Assembly: GCF_000970675.1 (NCBI RefSeq)
Contig: NZ_LAJA01000001.1
Coordinates: 496,001 to 560,000, forward strand
From: Domibacillus tundrae
GTDB lineage: Bacteria > Bacillota > Bacilli > Bacillales > Domibacillaceae
Reading direction: 5' to 3'
Length of the DNA: 64,000 nucleotides
The position numbers and the translations under genes were made by a program. Of this stretch, positions 1 through 8,446 are shown one piece after another. The notes below the pieces were generated by a model, which worked only from the letters and a program-made list of their open reading frames with translations, was not told the DNA's origin and ran no database searches. The number at the start of each line of letters is the position of its first letter. Within the stretch, counting starts at the first letter, position 1.

Positions 1-1296
1 ATTAAAAAGGGTGACTATTGCGGTATACTGGCAGCAAACCGGCCTGAAACCGTATTTACTATATATGCGCTCCAGCAGATTGGTGCGACGGCTGTTATGT
101 TGAACAGCCGGCTGACAACGGATGAAATCGCCTGGCAGCTTCATGATGCGAAGGCGGTTTATTTGCTGTACGATCAGGAACACACTGAAAAAGCACAGCT
201 TATTTCCAGAGTGCGGTCTTTTTGCATAACCGGCATTGAGGGCGTTGCACCTGCTGAAACACGTCAGACATTTTCCTTGGATGAAACATGTTCCATTATG
301 TATACATCAGGTACGACCGGCCGCCCAAAAGGAGTCATTCAAACGTATGGAAATCATTATATGAGTGCTACGGCTTCCGCGCTAAACCTTGGTCTTCATT
401 CAGATGACACCTGGCTTTGTGCTGTGCCCCTTTTTCATATTTCGGGCTATTCAATTCTGATGAAAAGTGTACTGTATGGCATGGAAGTACACTTAATGGG
501 AAAATTTGAACCAGAACGTGTGAATCAACTGTTGAAATCAGGTAATGTAACAATGATGTCTGTCGTGACGGCGATGCTTTCAGCGATGCTGCATGAGCTG
601 GAGGGTGATTACAGTTCTCGTCTGCGCTGTATGCTTCTTGGCGGCGGGCCGGCGCCTGTTCCCATTCTTGAAGCATGTAAAGCGAAAGGAATTCCCGTTT
701 TCCAAACGTACGGCATGACTGAAACAGCGTCCCAAATTGTTACACTTACGCCAGAAGATTCACTTCGAAAGCTCGGTTCAGCAGGAAAGCCATTATTTCC
801 GTGTGCGGTCAAAATTGACAGAGCAGATGAAGGTGAAATTCTGGTAAGTGGTCCAAATGTGACACCGGGCTATTTAAATCGTCCAGAGGCCAATAAACAA
901 GCTTTTCAACATGGCTGGTTTCGAACGGGCGATATTGGCCGTCTCGATGAAGATGGTTTTTTATATGTGCTGGACCGTCGCTCCGACTTAATCATTTCCG
1001 GAGGAGAAAATATTTATCCAGCTGAGATTGAGTCTGTGCTGACTGGACATCCAGCGATTCTTGAAGCGGGCGTCACCGGTGTGCCAAATGACCAATGGGG
1101 AAGCGTGCCGGCCGCTTTTTATGTAAACAAAGAACCGATTTCTGAAGAAGAACTAATCGATTTTTGCCGGGAAAAGCTGGCCCGCTATAAAGTACCCGCT
1201 TATTTTGTGAAAGTGGACACACTGCCAAAAAATGCTGCAAACAAGCTGCTTCGGCGTGAGCTGGCGAAGCAATGGAGTGGACAGGATGAAGATTAA
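1..1296 (+). CDS. menE: o-succinylbenzoate-CoA ligase (MenE), 5' end cut by window
   Basis: Adenylate-forming enzyme that activates o-succinylbenzoate with ATP and CoA in menaquinone biosynthesis. The reading frame is open from base 1 (IKKGDYCGILAANRPE...), so the start lies outside the window; the ATG at 97 is internal. The AMP-binding signature SIMYTSGTTGRPKG is present, followed by QTYGMTETASQ, the adenylate-contacting GWFRTGDIGR and the C-terminal hinge LDRRSDLIISGGENIYPAEIE; the catalytic lysine region near the end (LPKNAANKLLRREL) is present. menC overlaps its last 11 bases, matching the Bacillus men cluster. Confidence 0.95.
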   Translation: MKKGDYCGILAANRPETVFTIYALQQIGATAVMLNSRLTTDEIAWQLHDAKAVYLLYDQEHTEKAQLISRVRSFCITGIEGVAPAETRQTFSLDETCSIMYTSGTTGRPKGVIQTYGNHYMSATASALNLGLHSDDTWLCAVPLFHISGYSILMKSVLYGMEVHLMGKFEPERVNQLLKSGNVTMMSVVTAMLSAMLHELEGDYSSRLRCMLLGGGPAPVPILEACKAKGIPVFQTYGMTETASQIVTLTPEDSLRKLGSAGKPLFPCAVKIDRADEGEILVSGPNVTPGYLNRPEANKQAFQHGWFRTGDIGRLDEDGFLYVLDRRSDLIISGGENIYPAEIESVLTGHPAILEAGVTGVPNDQWGSVPAAFYVNKEPISEEELIDFCREKLARYKVPAYFVKVDTLPKNAANKLLRRELAKQWSGQDED

Positions 1297-2386
1297 AAAA
1301 CTGAAGATGTATGTCGTTTCAATGCCGCTTAAAAAGCCATTTCATACACATTTGGAAACGGTAACGAAGCGGGAAGCGATTATTATTGAAGCAGAAGATG
1401 AGCACGGAATAGTCGGCTGGGGAGAGGCGTCTGCTTTTTCCACGCCGTGGTATACCGAAGAAACAGTCAAAACGGAATGGCACATCATTAAAAATCTTTT
1501 ATTCCCACTGCTTAAAGACAGCCAAATCAATCATCCGGAAAAAATCGCTCATCTATTTTCTGTGGTCCGGGGCAATCGAATGGCTAAAGCAGGAGTAGAG
1601 TCGGCTATTTGGGATTTATATGCGAAACAGGTAAACAAACCGCTTTTTGAGGTATTAGGCGGAACACGCACGTCGATTCCGGTCGGAGCAGTAGCAGCCG
1701 GAAATACAATAAATGAAATGTTAGAGCGAATTCATACATTCATTGAGGCGGGTTATGAACGAATCAAAGTGAAAATCAGCCGTGAAGAGGATATTTCTTT
1801 GTTAACAGCAATCCGTCAATCATATCCTCACATATCATTAATGGCAGACGCCAATTCTGCGTACTCTATACAAGATAAGGATCATTTAAAAAAGCTGGAT
1901 GATTTTGGGCTCATGATGATCGAGCAGCCTTTTTCTGTAGATGATATGTGGGATCATGCGAAGCTGCAAAAAGTACTCCACACGCCTGTCTGTTTAGATG
2001 AGAGCATCCGGTCGCTTCATGATACAGTTTGTGCACTTGAAATGGGAGCCTGTCAGGTTATCAATCTTAAATTCAGCCGCGTTGGCGGTTTATCGGAAGC
2101 GAAACGCATTCACGACTGCTGTCTTCGGCAAAATGTGGACATATGGGCAGGGGGGATGATTGAATTTGGTATTTCACGCGCTCATAACATTGCTCTCGCC
2201 TCGCTTCCGGGATTTACAATCCCGGGTGATATCATGTCTACGGATTACTATTGGGAAGAAGACGTCATTGAACCAGGTATTTTTGTCGAAAAGGGCCGCA
2301 TTCAGCTGTCTAAAAAAGCCGGGATTGGTTATGAAATCAACAGAAAATGGCTCGAAAACAAAAAAGAAACTGTTTATTTTGTCTGA
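1286..2386 (+). CDS. menC: o-succinylbenzoate synthase (MenC)
   Basis: Enolase-superfamily dehydratase converting SHCHC to o-succinylbenzoate, the step before MenE. The protein is 366 residues. Family landmarks in order: the catalytic lysine pair in IKVKIS, the metal ligands in MADANS, MIEQPF and CLDES, and the second catalytic lysine in INLKFSRVGG. The ATG at 1286 follows GGAGTGG and lies inside the end of menE, so the two are translationally coupled; a longer in-frame extension to 1232 has no ribosome site and no family counterpart. Confidence 0.95.
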   Translation: MKIKKLKMYVVSMPLKKPFHTHLETVTKREAIIIEAEDEHGIVGWGEASAFSTPWYTEETVKTEWHIIKNLLFPLLKDSQINHPEKIAHLFSVVRGNRMAKAGVESAIWDLYAKQVNKPLFEVLGGTRTSIPVGAVAAGNTINEMLERIHTFIEAGYERIKVKISREEDISLLTAIRQSYPHISLMADANSAYSIQDKDHLKKLDDFGLMMIEQPFSVDDMWDHAKLQKVLHTPVCLDESIRSLHDTVCALEMGACQVINLKFSRVGGLSEAKRIHDCCLRQNVDIWAGGMIEFGISRAHNIALASLPGFTIPGDIMSTDYYWEEDVIEPGIFVEKGRIQLSKKAGIGYEINRKWLENKKETVYFV

Positions 2387-2461
2387 ATTGTCGTTTTATT
2401 GAAACTTTTTTGGGGAAAAGAAGTAAAAAGGAGTAAGCAAAACAGAAAAGAGGTGCAGCCT

Positions 2462-3001
2462 ATGGAAGTTGTAATTTGGATGGCATGTACCGTGGCGGCT
2501 CTCACTTTTTTTCTGTTTATCCGCAAAAAGCGATGTTTGGAAGATCTTCATGTGAAACTTAATGATTCGTTTCGTGATGTGGATCTTTTTATGAAAAAAC
2601 GAGTAGAGGTGCATGCGAAATGGGCGGAAAAAGTAGCCGCTTATGACCTTGATGCACAAGGGATTTTAGCAGAAATGACCGCTTTACATGACCGCTTTGA
2701 TTATATGCCCATCGAGGAAAAGGTGCGGCTGTGTGAAAAGCTGGATAAGCTGTCAGGTCAAATGATTGCATCTGCTGAGCGCTGTCCACGTCTTCGAACA
2801 TCTGCATCCTATATTCGTCTTCGTGCCCAAGCTGAGAATTTGATAGCGGAAATGCCGAACGCCTGCTGTGCTTACAATACACAAGCTAACCAATTAAATG
2901 AAGCTCTCCGTCGTTTCCCGGCAAACATTACAGCAGGAGTGGCCGGCTTTGAGCAAAAAGAGCTGTTCAGCCATCCCGAAAAAAAATCAGCCGAGGTCTG
3001 A
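2462..3001 (+). CDS. divergent LemA-family membrane protein
   Basis: 179 residues. One N-terminal membrane segment (about residues 3-20, [18 protein letters not shown]) ends in RKKR, followed by a helical domain. The C-terminus [19 protein letters not shown], then [13 protein letters not shown], is the LemA signature (YN..i..FPs.iiA...GF....F). The N-terminal [15 protein letters not shown] fits the LemA lnnaf..idvqlkRR stretch. Start chosen at 2462 behind AAAGAGGTG. The role of LemA proteins is not well established. It lies 75 bp after menC with no clear terminator between, so it may be read with the men genes. It ends tail-to-tail with yidD. Confidence 0.8.
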   Translation: MEVVIWMACTVAALTFFLFIRKKRCLEDLHVKLNDSFRDVDLFMKKRVEVHAKWAEKVAAYDLDAQGILAEMTALHDRFDYMPIEEKVRLCEKLDKLSGQMIASAERCPRLRTSASYIRLRAQAENLIAEMPNACCAYNTQANQLNEALRRFPANITAGVAGFEQKELFSHPEKKSAEV

Positions 3002-3011
3002 TTTTTTTTTT
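2979..3011. terminator. bidirectional terminator inside two gene ends
   Basis: AAAAAAAATCAG, a 7-base loop and CTGATTTTTTTT form a hairpin with A and T runs on either side. It serves the LemA-like gene on plus and yidD on minus; the stop codons of both lie within it. Confidence 0.75.
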
Positions 3012-3229
3012 GGCCATTTTTCAGGAACTTCATCAAAGCCGCCTGGATGAAAGGGGTGGCATTTTAAAATACGGATCGTAGTAAGCAGCCCGCCTTTCAA
3101 CGCCCCGTGTCTTTGAACAGCTTCATGTCCATAATGAGAGCAGGTTGGATAAAAGCGGCATGTCGGCGGTTTCAATGGTGACAGTACTTTTTGATAAAAA
3201 CGGATTAAAAGCAAGAACAACTTTTTCAT
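2987..3229 (-). CDS. yidD: membrane protein insertion efficiency factor YidD
   Basis: 80-residue YidD family protein (B. subtilis YtjA), a peripheral membrane factor thought to assist YidC/Oxa1-dependent membrane protein insertion. The family core is clear: [31 protein letters not shown], then RHGALKGG and [13 protein letters not shown], with the conserved cysteines. It overlaps the upstream small gene by 4 bases (ATGA) and its 3' end overlaps the LemA-like gene by 15 bases. Confidence 0.93.
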   Translation of the reverse strand: MKKLFLLLIRFYQKVLSPLKPPTCRFYPTCSHYGHEAVQRHGALKGGLLTTIRILKCHPFHPGGFDEVPEKWPKKKSDLG

Positions 3230-3381
3230 TTATCTTCACGCGTCTCATCAGATGAATTGCGTTTCGGCGGGTCGATTGTGTGCTTGTAGCTGTACCCTTT
3301 ATTAATTGTTAAAACGGATAAAGCAAGCACAACCAGAACAACGATAATAGATATAATAACGACAATGATCATAGTCGACAT
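3226..3381 (-). CDS. ytzI: YtzI-like small membrane protein
   Basis: 51 residues: one membrane helix ([20 protein letters not shown]) then a short hydrophilic tail with [13 protein letters not shown], the part that resembles Bacillus YtzI. Start set at 3381, behind AAAGGAGG at about 3387-3394, not at the upstream in-frame ATG. It shares an ATGA overlap with yidD, forming a two-gene operon. Function unknown. The symbol rests on remembered similarity of the KGY.YKHT motif. Confidence 0.6.
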   Translation of the reverse strand: MSTMIIVVIISIIVVLVVLALSVLTINKGYSYKHTIDPPKRNSSDETREDK

Positions 3382-3490
3382 GAAAGATCCTCCTTTTTCA
3401 TAGTGTAACACGTTTTTGTTTACTTTCGCACAAGGCGGGTATAATGTAAGTATCGGTATAAATTACATACAAGCTGGAGGGGATTTTTTT

Positions 3491-3931
3491 ATGTCAAAAA
3501 AACTAATTAACAGCGTAAACAAACAGGTTTCAAACTGGACGGTTCTGTACACGAAGCTTCATAACTACCATTGGTATGTAAAAGGACCGCAATTCTTCAC
3601 TCTTCATACAAAATTCGAAGAGCTTTATACGGAAGCGAGCGTTCATATTGATGAATTGGCGGAGCGTCTACTAGCGCTGAACGGAAAACCGATTGCAACG
3701 CTTAAAGAATCACTGGAAAAATCAAGTATAAAAGAAGCGGAAGGAAAAGAGTCAGCGGAAGAAATGGTTCAATCTATTGTAGATGATTTCACTACGCTGA
3801 CAGGCGAGTTAAAAGAAGCGATGGACCTTGCGGATGAAGTGGGCGATGAAACAACGGGAGATATGCTTCTTGCGATTCACCAAAGTCTTGAAAAACACGT
3901 ATGGATGCTGAAATCGTTTCTTGAAAAATAA
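3491..3931 (+). CDS. dps: Dps/MrgA ferritin-like DNA-protecting protein
   Basis: 146-residue Dps family mini-ferritin that oxidises and stores iron and shields DNA in oxidative stress. The intersubunit ferroxidase residues are present: [12 protein letters not shown] with the two histidines, then [16 protein letters not shown] with Asp and Glu. The closest Bacillus relatives are MrgA and the other Dps proteins. Start at 3491 follows GCTGGAGG; the frame upstream to 3416 runs through the promoter (TATAAT at 3440-3445) and is not coding. I could not identify a PerR box with confidence. Confidence 0.93.
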   Translation: MSKKLINSVNKQVSNWTVLYTKLHNYHWYVKGPQFFTLHTKFEELYTEASVHIDELAERLLALNGKPIATLKESLEKSSIKEAEGKESAEEMVQSIVDDFTTLTGELKEAMDLADEVGDETTGDMLLAIHQSLEKHVWMLKSFLEK

Positions 3932-3954
3932 TTGACGAATCGATGAATGGCAAC

Positions 3955-3990
3955 AAAAAAGCGGAGAATTTGCTTCTCCGCTTTTTTTTA
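3955..3990. terminator. terminator after dps
   Basis: GCGGAGAA, loop TTTGC, TTCTCCGC then T7; an A6 run precedes it, so it also suits the convergent gene ending at 3995. Confidence 0.9.
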
Positions 3991-3994
3991 TGTA

Positions 3995-4237
3995 TTAATG
4001 AAATTGGCGATTGTGACGAACCGGAATCTGATCTTGATTAAACTTTTCTTTTAACCCTTCGTACAAATACACTCGGAACAGCCAGGCAAGCTCGTCTTTC
4101 GGCATTTCTCCAATGACCGACAATATATCCGCTTCAGACATTTCGCCCAGAACGGTCAGCGTGATCATATCGAGGTCGTCTTCCGTTCCCTGCAGCCGGC
4201 CACGATATAGTTCAAATAACTCATCCACGAATTTCAT
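3995..4237 (-). CDS. conserved small cytosolic protein, DUF6154-like
   Basis: 80 residues, acidic and helical, no membrane segment (MKFVDELFELYRGRL...). Resembles a Bacillaceae-specific family of unknown function annotated as DUF6154; that assignment is from memory of the MKF.DEL.ELY start. A strong ribosome site (AAAAGGAGG) precedes the ATG. It stands alone, facing dps across a shared terminator. No function can be proposed. Confidence 0.7.
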   Translation of the reverse strand: MKFVDELFELYRGRLQGTEDDLDMITLTVLGEMSEADILSVIGEMPKDELAWLFRVYLYEGLKEKFNQDQIPVRHNRQFH

Positions 4238-4360
4238 CGCTGTGCCTCCTTTTCAAGAATATATATATAGTTATACATGAAAACGTTATCATATTCCAAC
4301 TTTTTTTCGTTGAATGAATGAAAAGAAAAGAGAGCATCCTGTAAAAAGGAGGAGATTCAT

Positions 4361-4669
4361 GTGGAAAAGCAGCCTTATTATATTCAAGTTGCCAGTGGGG
4401 AAATCCAGTCGCAGCCTGATGTATCGCCTTGGAATTTTCGTGTTTTCGCCAATGAAAAAGAAATCCGATCGTTGCGAGAGCTTTTGAACGGGATGAATGG
4501 TGCTGATTTCGGTACGTTTTGGCGGGCACATCTCCCGGCCATTCCGTATCATGAAGATGCCGACAACGACCAATATGACCGGCACATGACGGCCGTGTAT
4601 GAAAAAATATATGAACTCGGGGATGATGAGGCGCGTGAGTATATAAAAAAATGGAGAAATGACGTATAA
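4361..4669 (+). CDS. conserved hypothetical protein, GTG start
   Basis: 102 residues starting at GTG, with AAAGGAGG eight bases upstream. Similar short Bacillaceae proteins begin with KxYYIxVASGEI and contain FWRAHxPxxPYHxDxxNDxYD; some databases label them hydrolase without support. No catalytic motif, signal or membrane segment is visible. It is the first gene of a tight run (this gene, ytkD, ytmA, ytmB). Function unknown. Confidence 0.75.
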   Translation: MEKQPYYIQVASGEIQSQPDVSPWNFRVFANEKEIRSLRELLNGMNGADFGTFWRAHLPAIPYHEDADNDQYDRHMTAVYEKIYELGDDEAREYIKKWRNDV

Positions 4670-4703
4670 TAGAGAGAAAGCAAGCAAGGGTGAGGGATGC
4701 CGG

Positions 4704-5177
4704 TTGCGTATATTTACGGACGAAAATGGCTATACCGTTACAATGACGTTTGAAAAAGGTGCATTCGGTCAAACACCGTCTCACGTTCTCGTCTTATGCC
4801 GAAAAGAACAAGCATGGCTTTTAACGAAGCACAAGGTGCGCGGAATTGAATGTCCCGGCGGAAGAATAGAGCCGGGTGAAGCACTTGAAGCCGCAGCCCG
4901 CCGGGAAGTAGCTGAAGAAACAGGTGCTGTTATATCCGGCTTGCATTTCATTGGTGAATACTGTGTGAATGTTCCGGAAAAGCCCTTTTTAAAAGCGGTT
5001 TTTTTCGCGCAAGTAACGGATATAGAAAAGAAAGACGATTATTTGGAAACAGACGGTCCTTACGTTGAAACAGAAGATTTGCTGCATGTGCGTTTTCAAG
5101 ACAGCTATTCGTTTTTAATGAAAGATGACATGATTGCGCTTGCGTTGTCTGAAGTGAAAAGGAAGGGATTGGTATGA
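4704..5177 (+). CDS. ytkD: Nudix hydrolase YtkD
   Basis: Nudix pyrophosphohydrolase of the YtkD type. In B. subtilis YtkD hydrolyses nucleoside triphosphates including oxidised ones and can remove pyrophosphate from RNA 5' ends. The Nudix box is complete: GGRIEPGEALEAAARREV, then AEETGAV (G-x5-E-x7-REVxEExG). Start chosen at TTG 4704: AAGGGTGAGGG precedes it, and MRIFTDENGYTVTMTF lines up with the N-terminus of B. subtilis YtkD, giving 157 residues against about 158. An in-frame ATG at 4659 lies inside the previous gene, only three bases from its GGAG. The stop overlaps the ytmA start (ATGA). Confidence 0.88.
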   Translation: MRIFTDENGYTVTMTFEKGAFGQTPSHVLVLCRKEQAWLLTKHKVRGIECPGGRIEPGEALEAAARREVAEETGAVISGLHFIGEYCVNVPEKPFLKAVFFAQVTDIEKKDDYLETDGPYVETEDLLHVRFQDSYSFLMKDDMIALALSEVKRKGLV

Positions 5178-5929
5178 TGACCTGCACACCGTATCCATCG
5201 CCAAATCCACATGTTCGTCTTTATATGGTCCGGTATGAATCTGCCGGTCTTTCAGTCAAAGGATTTTTAGCAGAACCAGCTGATGACGAGCGCTATGATG
5301 GACTTTTATATTTGCGCGGCGGCATTAAAGGCGTTGGTATGGTGAGGCCGGCTAGAATTGCCGAATTTGCAGCAGAAGGATTTATTGTATTTGCGCCGTT
5401 TTATAGGGGTAACCGCGGCGGTGAAGGGAATGAAGACTTTGCCGGAGATGACCGAGAAGACGCTTTTTGCGCATTTGACTGGCTGGAACAGCATCCGCGT
5501 GTGAGAAGCAGCTGTGTTCATGTTTTCGGCTTTTCCCGAGGCGGCGTCATGGCGATTTTAACAGCGATTCATCGGCCGGCAGCCTCTATGGTTACGTGGG
5601 GCGGCGTGTCGGATATGACGCTCACATACGAAGAGCGAAAAGATATGCGCCGAATGATGAAGCGTGTCATTGGCGGGACACCGCAAAAAGTGCCAGAGCA
5701 ATACGAGCGGCGGACACCATTACGTGATGCCCACCGCATGAAAGCGCCCGTGTTGATCATTCATGGGCGGCTTGATAAAAATGTATCGGCGGAGCATGCG
5801 TATAGGCTGGAACAAGCTGTGCCACATGCGGAAACGATGTATTTTGACGAATATGATCATTACATACCACCTGCAGTCAACCGGCAGATTGTCGGTCATA
5901 TTGCGAAATGGATGAAGGGGGACAAATGA
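5174..5929 (+). CDS. ytmA: alpha/beta hydrolase, prolyl-oligopeptidase type (YtmA)
   Basis: 251-residue single-domain alpha/beta hydrolase of the S9-like YtmA family; the physiological substrate is unknown. Nucleophile elbow GFSRGG (Ser about residue 121), acid in HGRLDKNVSAEH and catalytic His in DEYDHYIPP. The stretch LYLRGGIKGVGMVRPARI is near-identical to B. subtilis YtmA as remembered. No signal peptide, so cytosolic. It overlaps both neighbours by ATGA junctions, so ytkD-ytmA-ytmB are translationally coupled. Confidence 0.9.
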   Translation: MMTCTPYPSPNPHVRLYMVRYESAGLSVKGFLAEPADDERYDGLLYLRGGIKGVGMVRPARIAEFAAEGFIVFAPFYRGNRGGEGNEDFAGDDREDAFCAFDWLEQHPRVRSSCVHVFGFSRGGVMAILTAIHRPAASMVTWGGVSDMTLTYEERKDMRRMMKRVIGGTPQKVPEQYERRTPLRDAHRMKAPVLIIHGRLDKNVSAEHAYRLEQAVPHAETMYFDEYDHYIPPAVNRQIVGHIAKWMKGDK

Positions 5930-6171
5930 TGGGAATGCCGATGGAATTAAATACAATGATTGTCACAAAAGGAAACGAAGTGCGGGAGGAAGAAAACCGG
6001 TTTGTATTGAAAAAAAGCGGCTATCGATTGTACCCGATTGATATTCCTGTCGCTGTTCATAAAACAATCGACAGTGAACAAAGCGGCACAGCGCTCATCA
6101 AAAAAGTAGAATGGCAGCAGGACTCCACTACAATCACGTATACACTCGTTTCATTAAAGTCAACGAATTAA
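5929..6171 (+). CDS. ytmB: DUF2584 family protein (YtmB)
   Basis: 80-residue cytosolic protein starting MGMPMELNTMIVTKGNEVR, the conserved N-terminus of the DUF2584 family; the tail TLVSLKSTN is also typical. Function unknown. There are two adjacent ATGs, at 5926 and 5929; the second is better spaced from AAGGGGG and gives the family's MGMP start. Last gene of the ytkD-ytmA-ytmB run. Confidence 0.8.
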   Translation: MGMPMELNTMIVTKGNEVREEENRFVLKKSGYRLYPIDIPVAVHKTIDSEQSGTALIKKVEWQQDSTTITYTLVSLKSTN

Positions 6172-6173
6172 AC

Positions 6174-6213
6174 AAAAAAAGGACCACAGGATAATTCCTG
6201 GGGTCCTTTTTTT
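6174..6213. terminator. bidirectional terminator ytmB / pckA
   Basis: A7 run, GGACCaCAGG, loop ATAATT, CCTGgGGTCC, T7. Lies between the convergent ytmB and pckA transcripts. Confidence 0.93.
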
Positions 6214-6239
6214 GAAAAGATTAAGAAAGTATATATTTT

Positions 6240-6358
6240 TGAACGATATTGGTGATGCCAGCTAAAGGAGCCTAGGAGCCTTCCGCATGGGACCCGCAGG
6301 AGGTGAGTCATAAAGGCGTTGCGGCACGATGCCGCGCTCTTAGCCTTTGATCTTATTT
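6240..6358 (-). repeat. dispersed structured repeat, family 1, copy C
   Basis: On the minus strand, directly after the pckA stop codon, the sequence AAGGCTAAGAGCGCGGCATC (6329-6348), continued by GTGCCGCAACGCCTTT, matches the cores of the copies after metK and trmB. The inner hairpin GCGGC-ATCGT-GCCGC (6321-6335) is perfect. The 3' half has diverged but keeps AGCTGG. Same orientation relative to the upstream gene as the other copies. Confidence 0.75.
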
Positions 6359-6359
6359 T

Positions 6360-7946
6360 CTAAAGCAGTGGCCCGCCTTTTTCCTCAATATCGACAGCAA
6401 CACCGGCGAATTTTTTGAAGTTATTACGGAACTTGGCAGACAATTCTTTTGCTTTTTCCATAAATGTGTCCTCGTCCACCCATGCTTTGCGCGGAATTAA
6501 TACCTCATCCGGGACACCCGGTACGTGAAGTGGGATTTCAAGGCCGAACACTTTTGTTTTGTACGTTTCAGTATGATTCAGCTCACCTTCTAGTGCAGCC
6601 TGAATCATAGCGCGCGTGTAAGAAAGCTTCATACGCTCGCCTGTTCCGTACTCGCCGCCTGTCCAGCCTGTGTTGACTAAAAATACTTGTGCATTATGCT
6701 CATCAATTTTTTTGCCGAGCATTTCAGCGTATACGTTTGCCTGTAGCGGCAGGAATGGAGAACCGAAGCAAGTAGAGAACGTCGCTTGCGGGCTTGTGAT
6801 GCCGCGCTCCGTTCCGGCAAGCTTTGATGTGTAACCGCTCAAGAAGTGATACATTGCCTGCTCTTTCGACAATTTGCTGATTGGAGGCAGTACGCCAAAT
6901 GCATCTGCTGTCAGGAAAATGATCGTATTCGGATGACCGGCTACACTCGGATCGACAATGTTGTCAATCGCTTGAAGCGGATATGCGGCGCGTGTGTTTT
7001 CGGTCAATGTGTTATCGTCGTAATCTGGCAGTCGTGTATCGTGGTTGAGGACCACATTTTCAAGAACAGAACCGAAGCGGATCGCATCAAAAATTTGCGG
7101 CTCTTTTTCCCGTGTTAAACCAATTGTCTTTGCGTAGCAGCCGCCTTCGATGTTGAAAACGCCATTTGCAGACCAGCCGTGCTCATCATCCCCTATAAGG
7201 CGGCGGTGCGGATCAGCGGAAAGAGTTGTTTTCCCTGTGCCGGAAAGACCGAAGAACAAAGCAACATCGCCTTCGTAGCCGACGTTAGCCGAGCAGTGCA
7301 TCGACAATACATTGTTTTCAGGAAGAAGGTAGTTCATAACGGAGAAAATAGATTTTTTCATTTCGCCCGCATATTCTGTTCCACCAATTAAAATTACGCG
7401 CTGTTCAAATGAAACGATAATGAATGTTTCAGAATGAGTACCGTCTACAAGCGGATCTGCCTGGAAAGAAGGCGCCGACAAAATCGTGAAGCCCGCTTCG
7501 TGCATGTGAAGTTCTTCTTCAGTTGGGCGAATGAACAGTTGATGAGCAAATAGATTATGCCATGCATATTCATTGACGACTTGAATCGGCAAGCGGTGTT
7601 TTTCATCCGCACCAGCAAAACCTTTAAAAACAAACAGTTCGTCTTTTTCTTTCAAATGACGGACGACTTTTTCGTACAAATGGTTGAACGCTTCTTCAGA
7701 TATTGGCTGGTTGACTGAACCCCAATCAATTTTGTCTTTAACAGAGGCTTCTAGGGCGATAAACTTATCTTTCGGAGAGCGGCCCGTATATTTGCCTGTT
7801 TCGGCGCGAACCGCACCGGATGCGGTTAAAATGCCTTCGCCGCGTTTAAGCACCTTTTCAACAAGAACAGGTACGGAAGGCTGAACGAGAATGTTTGAGC
7901 CTTTCAGCAGCTCGACGATTTCGCTGGAAACAGTTAAAGAGTTCAT
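6360..7946 (-). CDS. pckA: phosphoenolpyruvate carboxykinase (ATP)
   Basis: Converts oxaloacetate and ATP to PEP and CO2, the first committed step of gluconeogenesis. 528 residues, the usual length. Visible motifs: [10 protein letters not shown] (substrate binding), the P-loop [11 protein letters not shown], kinase-2 LIGDDEHGW and the conserved TRAAYPL and [11 protein letters not shown] stretches. Start at 7946 follows AAAGGATGG nine bases upstream and gives MNSLTVSSE, as in B. subtilis; an upstream in-frame ATG at 7970 overlaps that ribosome site. A minus-strand TATACT (8001-8006) is a likely -10. A family-1 repeat occupies its 3' UTR. Confidence 0.97.
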   Translation of the reverse strand: MNSLTVSSEIVELLKGSNILVQPSVPVLVEKVLKRGEGILTASGAVRAETGKYTGRSPKDKFIALEASVKDKIDWGSVNQPISEEAFNHLYEKVVRHLKEKDELFVFKGFAGADEKHRLPIQVVNEYAWHNLFAHQLFIRPTEEELHMHEAGFTILSAPSFQADPLVDGTHSETFIIVSFEQRVILIGGTEYAGEMKKSIFSVMNYLLPENNVLSMHCSANVGYEGDVALFFGLSGTGKTTLSADPHRRLIGDDEHGWSANGVFNIEGGCYAKTIGLTREKEPQIFDAIRFGSVLENVVLNHDTRLPDYDDNTLTENTRAAYPLQAIDNIVDPSVAGHPNTIIFLTADAFGVLPPISKLSKEQAMYHFLSGYTSKLAGTERGITSPQATFSTCFGSPFLPLQANVYAEMLGKKIDEHNAQVFLVNTGWTGGEYGTGERMKLSYTRAMIQAALEGELNHTETYKTKVFGLEIPLHVPGVPDEVLIPRKAWVDEDTFMEKAKELSAKFRNNFKKFAGVAVDIEEKGGPLL

Positions 7947-8172
7947 AGTGTACGACCATCCTTTATCCAAATTTTATATGTGTTTGCTTAACATGAAATT
8001 AGTATAACACATTGACGTTAATAATCTATACTATTGGAGGGATTTTTTTGTTTATTTTTATATTTTTTGTGAAATACTAATCAATATGTGTGCTTATTAA
8101 ATAGGGAAGAAAAAAATAAAGAATGAAAAAAATGAAGACAGAAATTGTTTTGTTTTTAGAAGGAAAACGGGT

Positions 8173-8201
8173 TGACACGAAGCGCGATATTTCGTAACAT
8201 T
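8173..8201 (+). promoter_or_regulatory. metK promoter
   Basis: TTGACA (8173-8178), 17-base spacer, TAACAT (8196-8201), placing the transcript start just before the riboswitch. Confidence 0.65.
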
Positions 8202-8217
8202 GACACTTGAACGGATA

Positions 8218-8382
8218 CTCTTATCCTGAGCTGGTGGAGGGACAGGCCCTGTGAAACCCAGCAACCTGCCGCAACGCGCGGAGAAGGTGCTAAACCTGAG
8301 CAAGGATCAGCCTTGGACGATAAGAGTGAAAGGCCCGAGTAAAAACAACCTTTCCTCTCTCAATACCGGGAGAGTTTTTTTA
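8218..8382 (+). promoter_or_regulatory. SAM-I riboswitch (S-box) with terminator
   Basis: The P1 stem ACTCTTATC (8218-8226) pairs with GATAAGAGT (8320-8328). Between them are the S-box landmarks: GAGCTGGTGGAGGGACAGGC, CCTGTGAAACCCAGCAACC and the later AAGGTGCTAAACC. The expression platform ends in a terminator (CCTCTC ... GGGAGAG, T7; 8355-8382). Binding of S-adenosylmethionine is expected to stop transcription before metK, which makes that product. The rest of the 500-base pckA-metK gap holds only the two promoters and AT-rich sequence. Confidence 0.96.
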
Positions 8383-8446
8383 TTTTCTGGATCACCTGAG
8401 GGAAATGAGTACCGTACACATACTGTTTTTAAGGAGGAATTTTTTC

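Noticed and set aside
4659-4703. ATG start at 4659 for the Nudix gene
   Set aside because: It is only three bases from GGAG and gives a 15-residue extension not seen in YtkD; TTG at 4704 has the better ribosome site and alignment.
4221-4784. 187-codon open frame on minus across the start of the Nudix region
   Set aside because: It is antisense to three well-supported plus-strand genes and their ribosome sites and shows no family features.
8033-8079. TTGGAGGG followed by a TTG-initiated ten-codon frame upstream of the S-box
   Set aside because: The peptide would be ten hydrophobic residues in an AT-rich spacer; likely chance.
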